Source: Paludibacter sp. (lineage in GTDB: Bacteria; Bacteroidota; Bacteroidia; Bacteroidales; Paludibacteraceae). Taken from it: a stretch of DNA of 64,000 bases. The stretch is taken from assembly GCA_019163375.1 (NCBI GenBank), contig JAFLKK010000004.1:372001-436000 (forward strand). Direction: 5' to 3'. Positions 33,193 to 42,563 of this stretch are shown here, piece by piece (positions within the stretch are counted from its first letter, which is position 1; every line of letters begins with the position of its first letter). The position numbers and the translations under genes were made by a program. The notes under the pieces were generated by a model. The model had not been told where the DNA came from, did no database searches, and was given only the letters and a program-made list of their open reading frames with translations.

Positions 33193-36100
33193 ATGCTGAA
33201 TATCTATCGCGCCTCTGCCGGTTCGGGCAAAACATACCGGCTTACGCAAGACTATATCCACTTGCTGTTCGATCCACAAAAGGAGCGGGCGCATCGTCGC
33301 ATCCTGGCCGTTACGTTTACCAATAAGGCTACGGATGAGATGAAATCGCGTATCCTCAAGGAATTGCACGCATTGGCACAAGGTGTTGCGTCCGATTATC
33401 GGGTCGATTTGATGGAGAAATTTCGTATGGACGAACATACGGTGAACGAAAGGGCAAAACATATTCTCACCAATATTCTACACGATTATTCATCGTTTTC
33501 TATTAGTACTATCGATCGTTTTTTTCAACAGGTCATTCGCTCCTTTGCCCGCGATATTGGTGTGCACGGTGGTTATAATCTGGAGTTGGATAGCTCATCT
33601 ACGCTCGAACAATCTGTTGATAATTTATTCCTCGATTTATCCAAAGCTGAGAACCGGCAATTGTTGAATTGGCTTACCGAATTTGCCGAAGAGCGCATTG
33701 AGCAGTCCGAAAACTGGAACATGCGTGGTAATATTATGGAGCTGGGCAGAGAGGTTTTTAAAGAAAGCTATCAGCACAAAGCGGAAGATACCAATAAGAA
33801 GTTGCACGAAAGGGAATTTCTGACCAACTATCGCAAGAGTTTAAGGAAGATTAAAACCGATTTCGAAGCCAAGGTAAAACTCGTTGCTTCGGAAGGGATG
33901 CGGATAATGGCCCGCAATGGACTGACACACGAGGATTTTGCCTATAAAACCACCAATACATTAGAAAAAATAGTCAATGGTAAATTCGAAATTAGCAATC
34001 GGTTTATTGGCTTTGCTACTGATGTGAGTAATTGTTATACTAAGTCTAAACCGCAAGATATCAAGTCTGCTATTGAATCGGCTTATCAAAATGGACTTCA
34101 GAAATGTTTTGCCGATATTGTGGAGCTACTTCAAGTGGAAATTATCACCTACAATTCGGCCATCTTGGTGTTGAAGCATATCAATACGCTTGGGATTCTA
34201 TCCGATTTGGCGGTGCAGATTAAAAAACTTACCGATGAGCAAAATACCATGCTTATTTCGGATACCAACCTGCTCCTCAATAAAATTATCGATAATAGCG
34301 ATGCGCCTTTTGTGTACGAGAAAACGGGCATTCATGTCGACAATTACATGATTGATGAGTTTCAGGATACGTCTACTTTGCAATGGAAAAACTTTCAACC
34401 GCTGCTGGATAATAGTTTGTCGGCAGGTAAGTTCAACCTTGTGGTGGGCGATGTGAAGCAAAGTATTTACCGTTGGCGAAATTCCGACTGGAAACTCCTC
34501 GACGAAAAGATACTGACCGATTTTCGCCCGGAGCAAATTCACGAAGAAAATCTAGAAACCAACTGGCGAAGCGATAAAAATATCATAGATTTCAACAATT
34601 CGTTTTTCTATCGTGCTGCGCAATTGTTGCAAAGCAAGCTCAATGAAAACCTGCAAGCCGTGTTGACTGTTTACCCGTCGTTGGAAACGTTGATGCATAA
34701 AATAGAGCACGCTTATGCCAATATTCATCAGCAAATTTCACCCAAAGCAGCCACCGGTCGTGTACAGGTGAGCTTTATTCCGCGTGACGAAAACGAAGAC
34801 GGTTGGAAAGCCGAGAGTCTCGAACGCTTGCCGGCTATTTTGGAAAAACTGCAAGCGCAAGGCTATCGCGCTGCCGATATTTGTATTCTAGTGCGTAAAA
34901 ATGACGAAGAGCAACAAGTGATTCATAAATTGCTGAACTACAAAACCACTGCCGATGCTAAACCCGATTATTGCTACGACATAATGGGTAACGAAGGTTT
35001 GCTCATTGGCGCTGCGGCTTCTGTGCGTTTTGTGTTGGGTGTGTTGCAATTATTTGTCAACCCCACAGACTCTATTCAGCAAACCATTGTGAACTACGAA
35101 TACGCTCGTGGTCGACAACATAAATCGGAAAATGAAGCTTTGAATGCTTGTTTTTCGACAATCCCAAAAGATGAAAATGTTTTTTCGCCACTGTTTTCAA
35201 CCGCCGAAAATAATCAGTTATACGCTTTGCAGCACAGCTCGCTCTACGATATGGTGGAGCAGATTATATCGCTTTTCGGAGTAGGAGCGTGGCATAACGA
35301 GGCGGTGTTTGTTCAGGCGTTTCAGGATGTGGTTTTCCGTTTTTCGAATAATAAAACAGCGGATTTGAACAGTTTTCTGACCTGGTGGAAAAAGCACGGC
35401 GAGAAACAATGTATTTCTACGCCCGACAACCAAAACGCGATGCGCATTATGACGGTGCATAAGTCGAAAGGGTTGGATTTTAAAGTAGTGGTAATGCCGT
35501 TTTGCGATTGGGATATTGACAGTCGAATGCGCAATATCCTTTGGTGCGAACCTACCGTGGCTCCGTTCAACGAATTGCCATTGTTGCCGATTGAATATGG
35601 GTCAAAGCTCGGAAATTCTATTTTTGCTGAGAGCTATTTCGATGAACAAATGCATCAATATATCGATAGTTTGAATGTGGCGTACGTGGCCTTTACCCGT
35701 GCTAAAAACGAATTGATTTGTCTGTCGCCCGCTCCGAAAAAAGAAGTGGAGGGCTTGGATAAGATTAATTCATTGTCGACGCTGCTCACCACTTGTTTTC
35801 AGGTCGCCACGCCCGGACTGGATGCTCAGTTTATTCCGCTTACCAATTCGTTTGACGAGCAGGAAAAACGGTTCGAATTAGGTGAACCGACGCAGGCTGT
35901 TTACAGCGACAAACCAAGTACAGATATCAACGAGAAGGTGAATAATTATCCTTCGGTGAGTAGCTCCGATCGTTTGCGCATTCGCCACCAAAGTCTGGAT
36001 TACCTGTTGGAAAACCAACAACTGACGGATAGTCGGCTGAATTATGGACTTATCATGCACGATATTCTGAAACAGATTACGCATAAGTCCGATCAACAGA

Positions 36101-36453
36101 ACGCTATTGCCGATCTGGTGCGCAGTGGTCGTATCAGTGAGGCTGAAAGCAAAACTGTGGAAGAGGAACTACAGCATTTCTGGAGCATGCCCGAAACCGA
36201 GAACTGGTTTTCGCCCGATACCCGTGTGCTCAACGAAACCACTATTCTTATTCCAACCGGTGAACAATATCGCCCCGACCGTGTGGTGATTCGGGGCAAC
36301 GAAGCCACCATTGTTGATTATAAATTTGGCGATAAAGAAAGCAAAACCTACCTGCAACAAGTAAAACAGTACATGGACCTGATTGCCGAGATGGGGTATA
36401 GTACCAGCGGATTTGTGTGTTATGTGAGTTTGAAAAAGGTTGTGCAGGTTTAA
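33193..36453 (+). CDS. UvrD/RecB-type helicase-nuclease (AddA-like)
   Basis: A 1086-residue SF1A helicase. Motif I is IYRASAGSGKTYRLTQDYI (residues ~4-22). Further on are AVTFTNKATDEMKSRIL, the DEFQDTSTLQW motif II (~390), GDVKQSIYRWR, and MTVHKSKGLDFKVVVMPF with the QxxR-like block AYVAFTRAKNEL. The C-terminus (~950-1086) is a RecB-type nuclease domain: TIVDYKFGDKESKTYLQQVKQYMDL, with the Asp-Tyr-Lys of the PD-(D/E)XK fold. In Bacteroidota this enzyme normally works with an AddB-type partner, which is not in the window. It probably processes double-strand DNA ends for RecA. Confidence 0.9.
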   Translation: MLNIYRASAGSGKTYRLTQDYIHLLFDPQKERAHRRILAVTFTNKATDEMKSRILKELHALAQGVASDYRVDLMEKFRMDEHTVNERAKHILTNILHDYSSFSISTIDRFFQQVIRSFARDIGVHGGYNLELDSSSTLEQSVDNLFLDLSKAENRQLLNWLTEFAEERIEQSENWNMRGNIMELGREVFKESYQHKAEDTNKKLHEREFLTNYRKSLRKIKTDFEAKVKLVASEGMRIMARNGLTHEDFAYKTTNTLEKIVNGKFEISNRFIGFATDVSNCYTKSKPQDIKSAIESAYQNGLQKCFADIVELLQVEIITYNSAILVLKHINTLGILSDLAVQIKKLTDEQNTMLISDTNLLLNKIIDNSDAPFVYEKTGIHVDNYMIDEFQDTSTLQWKNFQPLLDNSLSAGKFNLVVGDVKQSIYRWRNSDWKLLDEKILTDFRPEQIHEENLETNWRSDKNIIDFNNSFFYRAAQLLQSKLNENLQAVLTVYPSLETLMHKIEHAYANIHQQISPKAATGRVQVSFIPRDENEDGWKAESLERLPAILEKLQAQGYRAADICILVRKNDEEQQVIHKLLNYKTTADAKPDYCYDIMGNEGLLIGAAASVRFVLGVLQLFVNPTDSIQQTIVNYEYARGRQHKSENEALNACFSTIPKDENVFSPLFSTAENNQLYALQHSSLYDMVEQIISLFGVGAWHNEAVFVQAFQDVVFRFSNNKTADLNSFLTWWKKHGEKQCISTPDNQNAMRIMTVHKSKGLDFKVVVMPFCDWDIDSRMRNILWCEPTVAPFNELPLLPIEYGSKLGNSIFAESYFDEQMHQYIDSLNVAYVAFTRAKNELICLSPAPKKEVEGLDKINSLSTLLTTCFQVATPGLDAQFIPLTNSFDEQEKRFELGEPTQAVYSDKPSTDINEKVNNYPSVSSSDRLRIRHQSLDYLLENQQLTDSRLNYGLIMHDILKQITHKSDQQNAIADLVRSGRISEAESKTVEEELQHFWSMPETENWFSPDTRVLNETTILIPTGEQYRPDRVVIRGNEATIVDYKFGDKESKTYLQQVKQYMDLIAEMGYSTSGFVCYVSLKKVVQV

Positions 36454-36540
36454 AATTCCATGTTCATGCAATTTAAACTCTCGCACAGCACTTCGATATA
36501 GCCAAGCTTAATCTCTTTTATTTTGCTTTTCAGTATTATA

Positions 36541-37419
36541 TTAGCTAAATGCACCTTCCAGGTATTTACGCGTCAATTCCTGTTTCGGATTATTGAAAAC
36601 TTCGTCGGCAGGACCGGCTTCAATTACTTCGCCCAGATACATAAAAATAACATGGTCGGCAATGCGCAAAGCCTGACGAAGGGTGTGCGTAACCAAAATA
36701 ATGGTATAATCCTGTTTCAGTTTCACGAAAAGTTCCTCGATATGTTTGCTCGAAATGGGGTCGAGAGCCGAAGTTGCTTCATCGGCCAAAATAAACTCCG
36801 GTTCTACTGCCAGTCCACGAGCCAGGCACAAACGTTGCTGCTGACCGATGGACAGTTTAGAAGCAGGAGCATGTAAGCGGTTTTTCACCTCTTCCCAAAG
36901 TCCCACAGCTTTCAACTGTTCTTCCACAATCTCGTTTAGTTTTTTGCGATTGCGCTCACCATGCATTTTACAACCAAAAGCGATGTTGTCGTAAATCGAC
37001 ATGGGTAGGGGGCAGGGGCGCTGCGAAAGCAATCCCATTTTCTTACGGATATCGGTTATCTCTGTTTTTTTGTCGAAAATATCAGTATCGTCAACCAAAA
37101 TACTTCCCTCATATTTTATACCTTCCGTATCATCAATCAACCGATTGAATGTTTTCAGCAAAGTAGATTTACCGCAACCCGAAGGTCCGATAATACAGGT
37201 TATCTTCTTATCTGGAATTTCAATATTAACATTTTTGAGAATATGTGCCTTATGAATGTAGATGTTCAGGTCACTAACTTTTAAATATGACTTTTTAATT
37301 CTGAGACCTTCCTTGTCCTTTTCAAGTTTCTCTTTTGCACTTTTGTCTAAATCATTATTCAAAAAGGAATAATCTTCAGCCCAACTGGCTCGCGTGGGGT
37401 TTCGGTATAGGAATTTCAT
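36541..37419 (-). CDS. pstB: Phosphate ABC transporter ATP-binding protein
   Basis: Energises PstSCA-mediated phosphate import. Walker A is GPSGCGKST; LLSQRPCPLPMSIYDNIAFG is the PstB-specific Q-loop. The signature reads LSIGQQQRLCLARGLA (LSGGQ variant), Walker B is FILADEATSALDP and the switch His follows in LVTHTLRQALRIADHV. At 292 residues it is ~40 longer than usual, because of a charged N-terminal extension (AEDYSFLNNDLDKSAKEKLEKD). The start overlaps the pstA stop by one base (TAATG), so translation is coupled. No phoU follows in the window. Confidence 0.97.
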   Translation of the reverse strand: MKFLYRNPTRASWAEDYSFLNNDLDKSAKEKLEKDKEGLRIKKSYLKVSDLNIYIHKAHILKNVNIEIPDKKITCIIGPSGCGKSTLLKTFNRLIDDTEGIKYEGSILVDDTDIFDKKTEITDIRKKMGLLSQRPCPLPMSIYDNIAFGCKMHGERNRKKLNEIVEEQLKAVGLWEEVKNRLHAPASKLSIGQQQRLCLARGLAVEPEFILADEATSALDPISSKHIEELFVKLKQDYTIILVTHTLRQALRIADHVIFMYLGEVIEAGPADEVFNNPKQELTRKYLEGAFS

Positions 37420-38264
37420 TATATTTTGTGTTTTGAAAAATGGTTCGTAATTAGTCGTCCGAGAATGCTTATAACAAGCACAATAAATATCAAAATAAGT
37501 GCGGCGGAGTAAGCTCTGTCCTGCACATCGGCATTGGGACTACTCAGCTGGAAAAAAACCGATAAGGGTAAGGTTGCAGCAGGCTGACCAAGCGAAGTAG
37601 GAATGCTATCGGTAAAGCCGGCAGTAAACATTACTCCCGCGGCATCCCCAATGGCACGACCCACCGACAGCAAGGTAGCTGTGGCAATACCCGGAGCTAT
37701 CTGTCGGAGCACTACCTTTATAGTTTCCAGTTTGGTAGCACCCAGGGCATACGTGGAGTCCAGCAAATCTTTAGGTAATTGCTGTGCCACCTCATCCATA
37801 GACCGGATAAAAATAGGAATCACCAACAAAGTGATTACTAAAATACCACCACCCAACGAGGTATGCATACCCAGATAAATCATAATGGTAAATGCAAATG
37901 CACCATAAACGATAGACGGAATGCCAAACAATACGTCAAAAGCCAACCGGGCAACATAAGCCAGTTTTGAATCTTTTTTCAGATACACATTGAGGTAAAA
38001 TACTACCGGAATGCTGATAAGTAAACCCAGAAAGGTAGATCCAAGCACAATGTACAACGAGCCGATAATGGCATTCAGTATTCCACCGCCACCACCGTTG
38101 TAGTATCCACCGGCCGGAATCTGACTGATCATTTCCCAGTTTAAAGCCGGAAAACCACGACGGAATATGGTGTAAATGATATTGACCACAAAGGCAAATA
38201 CTGCCAATGACGCAACAACCATAAGCCCTTTGGCTATTTTTTCTTCTATAAATTTTAGTCTCAT
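37419..38264 (-). CDS. pstA: Phosphate ABC transporter permease PstA
   Basis: Inner-membrane permease half of the high-affinity phosphate importer, 281 residues with about six helices. The binding-protein-dependent transport signature is in STYALGATKLETIKVVLRQIAPGIATATLLSVGRAIGDAAGVMFTAGF (EAA loop with conserved Gly). It starts downstream of a 235-bp repeat-filled spacer after pstC and ends in a one-base overlap with pstB. The spacer is odd, because pstC and pstA are normally close together. Confidence 0.96.
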   Translation of the reverse strand: MRLKFIEEKIAKGLMVVASLAVFAFVVNIIYTIFRRGFPALNWEMISQIPAGGYYNGGGGGILNAIIGSLYIVLGSTFLGLLISIPVVFYLNVYLKKDSKLAYVARLAFDVLFGIPSIVYGAFAFTIMIYLGMHTSLGGGILVITLLVIPIFIRSMDEVAQQLPKDLLDSTYALGATKLETIKVVLRQIAPGIATATLLSVGRAIGDAAGVMFTAGFTDSIPTSLGQPAATLPLSVFFQLSSPNADVQDRAYSAALILIFIVLVISILGRLITNHFSKHKI

Positions 38265-38286
38265 TTTTTACTCACTGTGTTCGTGT

Positions 38287-38490
38287 TATTTGTTCACTTC
38301 GCTCACGATATTATGCACTTCGTACGATATTTGGCTTCGCCGTTCTTACCTTCGGTGTTATTATGCACTTCGTGCGATATTTGCTCACTACGTTCGCGAT
38401 ATTTGGCTTCGCCGTTATTTTCGAAACTGTTAATAGCGCGAAGCTAATATCGCCGAAGGCATAATATCGTGCGAAGCACAAATATCAACG
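38287..38490. repeat. Interspersed direct and inverted repeats in the pstC-pstA spacer
   Basis: ttatgcacttcgt[a/g]cgatattt occurs at 38311-38332 and 38361-38382. gatatttggcttcgccgtt occurs at 38326-38344 and 38398-38416. A partial inverted copy (aatatcgtgcgaagcacaa) lies near 38463-38481 and could fold back on the direct copies. All lie inside a probable operon. Confidence 0.85.
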
Positions 38491-38499
38491 CAGCTAATT

Positions 38500-39411
38500 T
38501 TATTTAAACTTCCTTTCTATTCTGTAAATCACTGCTCTCGACGAGGCATTGAAAATAAACACCACGATGAAGAGTAAAAAAGCAGCTAGCATTAATGCCG
38601 ATTCGTACAAAGGCACCGAAAGCATCTCGCCGTAATTATTTGCGATTAAAGCCGGTAGCGGATAGCAGGAATCGAACAGCGAGTGTGGTACCATGGGTAA
38701 ATTTCCGCAGACCATCAACACAGCTATCGTTTCGCCAAAAGCACGTGATACCGCCAGAATAACTGCAGCTAAAATTCCGGGAAAGGTCTTCCGCAAAATC
38801 ACAAACTTACTGGTTTGCCATTTGGTAGCTCCCAATGATAGCGCTGCATCCCTGAATTCACGCGGAACAGCCGAGAAAATTTCGACAAACAAGCTTATCA
38901 GCAAAGGCAAAATCATGACTCCCAAAACAATTCCTCCCGCCAAAACAGTGTATCCGGTAGAATATTCCACAAAGTTCGGAGCCAGTTTTTCTGAAATCCA
39001 GGGTACTATAAACAAAGTACCCCAAACTCCATACACCACCGACGGAATTCCTGCCAAAATATCAAGAGCCGTGAAAACCCATTTTTTTAGGTAGCTTTTC
39101 GAAAACTCAGTCAAAAACAGAGCCGACAACAAAGCAATGGGAAGAGCCAGTACAATGGCGATAAGTGTTATAGCAATTGTTCCGGCAATAAAAGGCAGAA
39201 ATCCAAACTGACCGCTTCCCGGACGCCATTCCGAAGAAGAAATAAGTTGCCAGAAACTGTTCTGATCAAAAATTGGAACTGATTTTAGATAGAGTCCCAA
39301 GCCGATAAGTACCACCAACAACACTGAAAAAACGGTGATGCTGAACATGACCCCTCCGGCTATTTTATTTTTGAGAATTCTATATGATGAATTTGATGAC
39401 ATACTATTCAA
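38500..39411 (-). CDS. pstC: Phosphate ABC transporter permease PstC
   Basis: Second inner-membrane permease, 303 residues. PstC features are ILAGIPSVVYGVWG near the second loop and the EAA block FRDAALSLGATKWQTSKFVILRKTFPGILAAVILAVSRAFGETIAVLMVCGN with the conserved Ala-Phe-Gly-Glu-Thr. The N-terminus adds a helix anchoring it in the membrane. It starts 65 bp after the pstS stop. A repeat-filled 235-bp spacer follows before pstA. Confidence 0.96.
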   Translation of the reverse strand: MNSMSSNSSYRILKNKIAGGVMFSITVFSVLLVVLIGLGLYLKSVPIFDQNSFWQLISSSEWRPGSGQFGFLPFIAGTIAITLIAIVLALPIALLSALFLTEFSKSYLKKWVFTALDILAGIPSVVYGVWGTLFIVPWISEKLAPNFVEYSTGYTVLAGGIVLGVMILPLLISLFVEIFSAVPREFRDAALSLGATKWQTSKFVILRKTFPGILAAVILAVSRAFGETIAVLMVCGNLPMVPHSLFDSCYPLPALIANNYGEMLSVPLYESALMLAAFLLFIVVFIFNASSRAVIYRIERKFK

Positions 39412-39476
39412 TGATCAATGATCAATGGTTAATTATAAACTCATTAATAATTTATAATTAACTATTTATCATTAGT

Positions 39477-40427
39477 TTATTTCAATTTTGCAATTCCTTT
39501 GCTCAGTTTGTCTTTTGGCAAACTGATATATCCGTTTGGTACATTGTACTTCTGACCTTCGGTAAGAATGAATTTCAGAAAAGCCACAACTACCGGATTG
39601 GTAGGTTTGCCGTTTGAAACCAGGTATAAATCGCGTGCCGGTGGTGACGGGTATTTACCCTGAGCAATGGCCGAAATCAATTGAGTAGAAGTGCCGTAAA
39701 AATTTTCGGCGGCATCTATTTTTCCGTTATTATTCACATCGATAGGCAATACCAAAATTCCCGGGTTAGGACGTTTTGTTTTTAAATCGTAGGCATAAGC
39801 AATATTGTTGTATCCGAATCCAACGGGGTCTTTTTGAATAGCCGAAGCTACTCCGGGATCGCCAAAAACGCCTGTCCCCAATAGCTCTTCCTGCTTTTTT
39901 CCTCCTAAATATTTCGCCCAGGTTTCGCCCGCACCGCAAGCATCAGAGCGGTTATACAGGTGAATAGGAATATTAGAATTTATTCCAAGTACATTTCCCC
40001 ATGTTTTATATTCGCCCGTTACATAAACTTTCGTTGCTGCGGCCTGAGTAATCCCTTTAGCCAGTAATTCTTTGATTTTAGGGTTCTTTGCATTGATAGT
40101 AGGAACCACTGCATCTTTTGCTACGGCTATAGCCCATGCTCCTTTTTTCAATTCTTCGGGGTGAATTTCACGCGAAACCATTCCTAAATCAACCACTTTG
40201 GCCAATGCATCTGTAATACCCTTTCCTGCTCCACCACCCGACACATCAATTTTTACCTGAGGATGTAGTTTTTTAAACTCTTCGGCCCATTTTACAGCTA
40301 ACGGATAAAGTGCAAATGCACCCGATAACGAAATTTGACCTTTTAATTCATTCTTTTGTGCCTGCACCGGATTGGATAATCCAAACAGAACAGCAAGTAC
40401 CAATACTAATGTTACATTTTTTTTCAT
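39477..40427 (-). CDS. pstS: Phosphate-binding protein PstS
   Basis: Periplasmic phosphate receptor, 316 residues, signal MKKNVTLVLVLAVLFGLSNPVQA. The PBP-like fold shows GQISLSGAFALYPLAVKWAEEFKKLHPQVKIDVSGGGAGKGI, where the SGGGAGKG loop binds phosphate, NRSDACGAGETWAKYLGG and NNIAYAY. There is no lipobox. The distal region keeps the family pattern. The gene is the second of the minus-strand cluster behind the porin and ahead of pstC. Binding residues look intact. Confidence 0.96.
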   Translation of the reverse strand: MKKNVTLVLVLAVLFGLSNPVQAQKNELKGQISLSGAFALYPLAVKWAEEFKKLHPQVKIDVSGGGAGKGITDALAKVVDLGMVSREIHPEELKKGAWAIAVAKDAVVPTINAKNPKIKELLAKGITQAAATKVYVTGEYKTWGNVLGINSNIPIHLYNRSDACGAGETWAKYLGGKKQEELLGTGVFGDPGVASAIQKDPVGFGYNNIAYAYDLKTKRPNPGILVLPIDVNNNGKIDAAENFYGTSTQLISAIAQGKYPSPPARDLYLVSNGKPTNPVVVAFLKFILTEGQKYNVPNGYISLPKDKLSKGIAKLK

Positions 40428-40457
40428 ATCTGTATTTTGTTACAATCGTGTTTATAA

Positions 40458-41510
40458 TTAGAAGCTAAGAAGTAATTGGGCAACCAGATAATCGGTATCC
40501 ACTTTGGATGAATCTTTATTGTCCTTGCGGGTATAGTTTGCTTGTAGTCTTGTTTTAGGAGTTATCCAATAGTTTAAGCCCACTACATAATTTGTAATCT
40601 GAGAGCTACTTGTCGTTTTATCGTTTTGGTAGAAATCATATTTCAGCACGGGTTGCAGTTTATCTGTTATGTAATAGGCTGTCGAAATATAATAGCCCTT
40701 GGCATCTTTCAGGTTTGCTTGTACTGTGCCAATTTCTCCTGCAACATATTCTGCTCGAACCAATAGCTTGCCATCATCATACTTTGCTCCGAAACTGCTG
40801 CGATTTCTATCGTATTTGGCAGTTTCCACACCATATTGTCCTTTATATAAAGATACATCCAGGCTCAATGATTTCAGCGGATTGACTATTAATATCCCAT
40901 ATACATCTTTGGTTTTATTATTGTCAGTAGTGTTTATATTATTTCCGTTTAATAATCCTACCTTATACGCAATGAGGTTGAATCCTTTTTTATGAAAAAA
41001 ACTACCGTTTATAGCCAGGCCAATATCCCGCCCATTGTTGTTGTAATCTGTAACCAGTTTAGATATTACCTGCGAATTATCAGCAGTTTCTAAATTAGAG
41101 GGCGAATATGGATTTTCCAACGTGTAGGCAGTTTTAAACTGTCCTGCTTGCAAACCTATATATTTGCTTGGTTTCCACTCCACATAAGCATCCAGTATTT
41201 TGGGACTCGTTGCAAAATCCAATTGCACCCGGTAGCTTAATTCTTTGGTAGCATTACCCCTAAAATCTAAATAAACCCGGCGAACATCAAAGCCATTTTT
41301 CCCACTGTTATAGTTAGCTGCTTCGGTAGAATACTGGTAACGCAGATTCACTAACCCACTTATTTTTGGCAATACACTTATTGCTTTTTCTACGAGTTTA
41401 AGGCGTTCAGCTTCAGATAGTTTATTTTCCGAAAGGCCATCCTGAGCTGAAATTATTTGAGAAAGGCTGAAAAATAAAACAGAAATAATGATTGTATTTT
41501 TTGAGTTCAT
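40458..41510 (-). CDS. OprP/OprO-type phosphate-selective porin
   Basis: Outer-membrane beta-barrel of 350 residues with a signal peptide (SVLFFSLSQIISA). Family features are DVRRVYLDFRGNATKELSYRVQLDFATSPKILDAYVEWKPSKYIGLQAGQFKTAYTLENPYSPSNLE, the OprP-type strand pattern, and aromatic turn residues through to the C-terminal barrel end DTDYLVAQLLLSF, closing with Phe. Ahead of pstS in the same direction with a 30-bp gap, so it supplies the outer-membrane step of phosphate uptake. Phosphate selectivity is inferred from family and neighbours. Confidence 0.92.
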   Translation of the reverse strand: MNSKNTIIISVLFFSLSQIISAQDGLSENKLSEAERLKLVEKAISVLPKISGLVNLRYQYSTEAANYNSGKNGFDVRRVYLDFRGNATKELSYRVQLDFATSPKILDAYVEWKPSKYIGLQAGQFKTAYTLENPYSPSNLETADNSQVISKLVTDYNNNGRDIGLAINGSFFHKKGFNLIAYKVGLLNGNNINTTDNNKTKDVYGILIVNPLKSLSLDVSLYKGQYGVETAKYDRNRSSFGAKYDDGKLLVRAEYVAGEIGTVQANLKDAKGYYISTAYYITDKLQPVLKYDFYQNDKTTSSSQITNYVVGLNYWITPKTRLQANYTRKDNKDSSKVDTDYLVAQLLLSF

Positions 41511-42093
41511 AATTGTATAATTTAATCGAATGTTTGTTCATAATTGTCTGATTTTAAAATTTTATTTTTATGTTCAACAACAGCGACACATTCGATTACT
41601 CAGTTCTAAATACTTTAAACCTGTTTCTTTCAATTTTCCCCGGAAAAATAATCCGGTGAAGAGTTTCTGATCATTCTTACCTTTCTTCATATTTTGATGT
41701 TTTAATTAAATGATTCCTTCCAACTTTATGCTCCCCGATTCGTATCGAAATTTGCAAATAGCGTTTATCTTGTCATTTAAAATTTGATAGGGCAAAAATA
41801 GGCGATACTATCTGCCTGCACCATACCGTGGTGGGGGTATTTTTGTACCATGCTTATGGTAGCACACACTACTATACTACTCCATATTTCTCTTCGTAGT
41901 TTGGCATTTTGTTCAGCAGTCAACAACACGCCATCACGTAATGTGGCTATAGTGAAACACATAACGATTCGGTAAAATTTTGTATGTGAAATAAATCACT
42001 AACTATCAATTTTGGTTCAACTATTCAATTTAATTATGAAACAAAATCACTTACTTTGCGCTGATAACCGCTGAACGAAAATAATGTTTTAAT
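41511..42093. other. Intergenic region between the divergent phosphate operon and umuD
   Basis: Holds a possible 38-codon ORF on the minus strand (41574-41690). A 61-codon minus frame at 41777-41962 is not supported. The regulatory region of the phosphate operon should be here, but I could not identify a PhoB box or a convincing -7 element. ttactttg just upstream of umuD (around 42050) is a weak promoter candidate. Confidence 0.4.
41574..41690 (-). CDS. Possible 38-residue basic small protein upstream of the porin gene
   Basis: A short frame starting MKKGKNDQKLFTGLFFRGKL and ending in NRMCRCC before a TGA stop. It is basic and Cys-terminated, with no transmembrane helix. It sits 63 bp before the porin start on the same strand, so it could be a leader peptide of the phosphate operon or mere chance. 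Low support: no homology, promoter or ribosome signal was seen. Confidence 0.3.
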   Translation of the reverse strand: MKKGKNDQKLFTGLFFRGKLKETGLKYLELSNRMCRCC

Positions 42094-42555
42094 ATGCAAC
42101 ACATCAGAAAAATAGCAAATTCAGCTACACTTGATTTCTATACTGCTAACACGAGTTCAACTATTTCATTGCCATTTATTGAAGGTGGAATAGCTGCCGG
42201 ATTTCCAAGCCCTGCGCAAGATTATATTGATTTGAATATTGATTTGAATAAAGAATTAATCAGTAACCCTTCCAGCACCTTTTATGCACGTGTGAAAGGA
42301 ACTTCTATGCAGGATGCAGGCATTATGGATGGAGATATTCTGGTTATTGATAAAAGTCTTGAACCAAAAGATGGTGATACAGCAGTTTGCTTTATTGATG
42401 GGGAGTTTACGCTTAAGTACATAAAATTTGAAACTGATGTGATTTATTTAGTTCCGGCAAATCCTAAATTTGAACCGATAAAAGTGACTGAAGATAATAA
42501 TTTTTGTATTTGGGGCATTGTAACTTATTCAATAAAAAGTCACAAAAGAAATTAG
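42094..42555 (+). CDS. umuD: UmuD-like S24 peptidase (SOS mutagenesis)
   Basis: LexA/UmuD-type protein of 153 residues. An Ala-Gly cleavage site falls in EGGIAAGFPSPAQDY. The catalytic Ser is in VKGTSMQDAGIMDGDILVIDKS and the Lys in DGEFTLKYIKFE. Self-cleavage produces UmuD', which activates UmuC. It lacks the LexA HTH. Followed by umuC after 8 bp. A clear LexA-type SOS box could not be recognised upstream. Confidence 0.93.
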   Translation: MQHIRKIANSATLDFYTANTSSTISLPFIEGGIAAGFPSPAQDYIDLNIDLNKELISNPSSTFYARVKGTSMQDAGIMDGDILVIDKSLEPKDGDTAVCFIDGEFTLKYIKFETDVIYLVPANPKFEPIKVTEDNNFCIWGIVTYSIKSHKRN

Positions 42556-42563
42556 AATAAAAA

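Noticed and set aside
41777-41962. 61-residue minus-strand frame upstream of umuD
   Set aside because: No start signal, no family and mixed composition; it may be a decayed fragment but is not supported.
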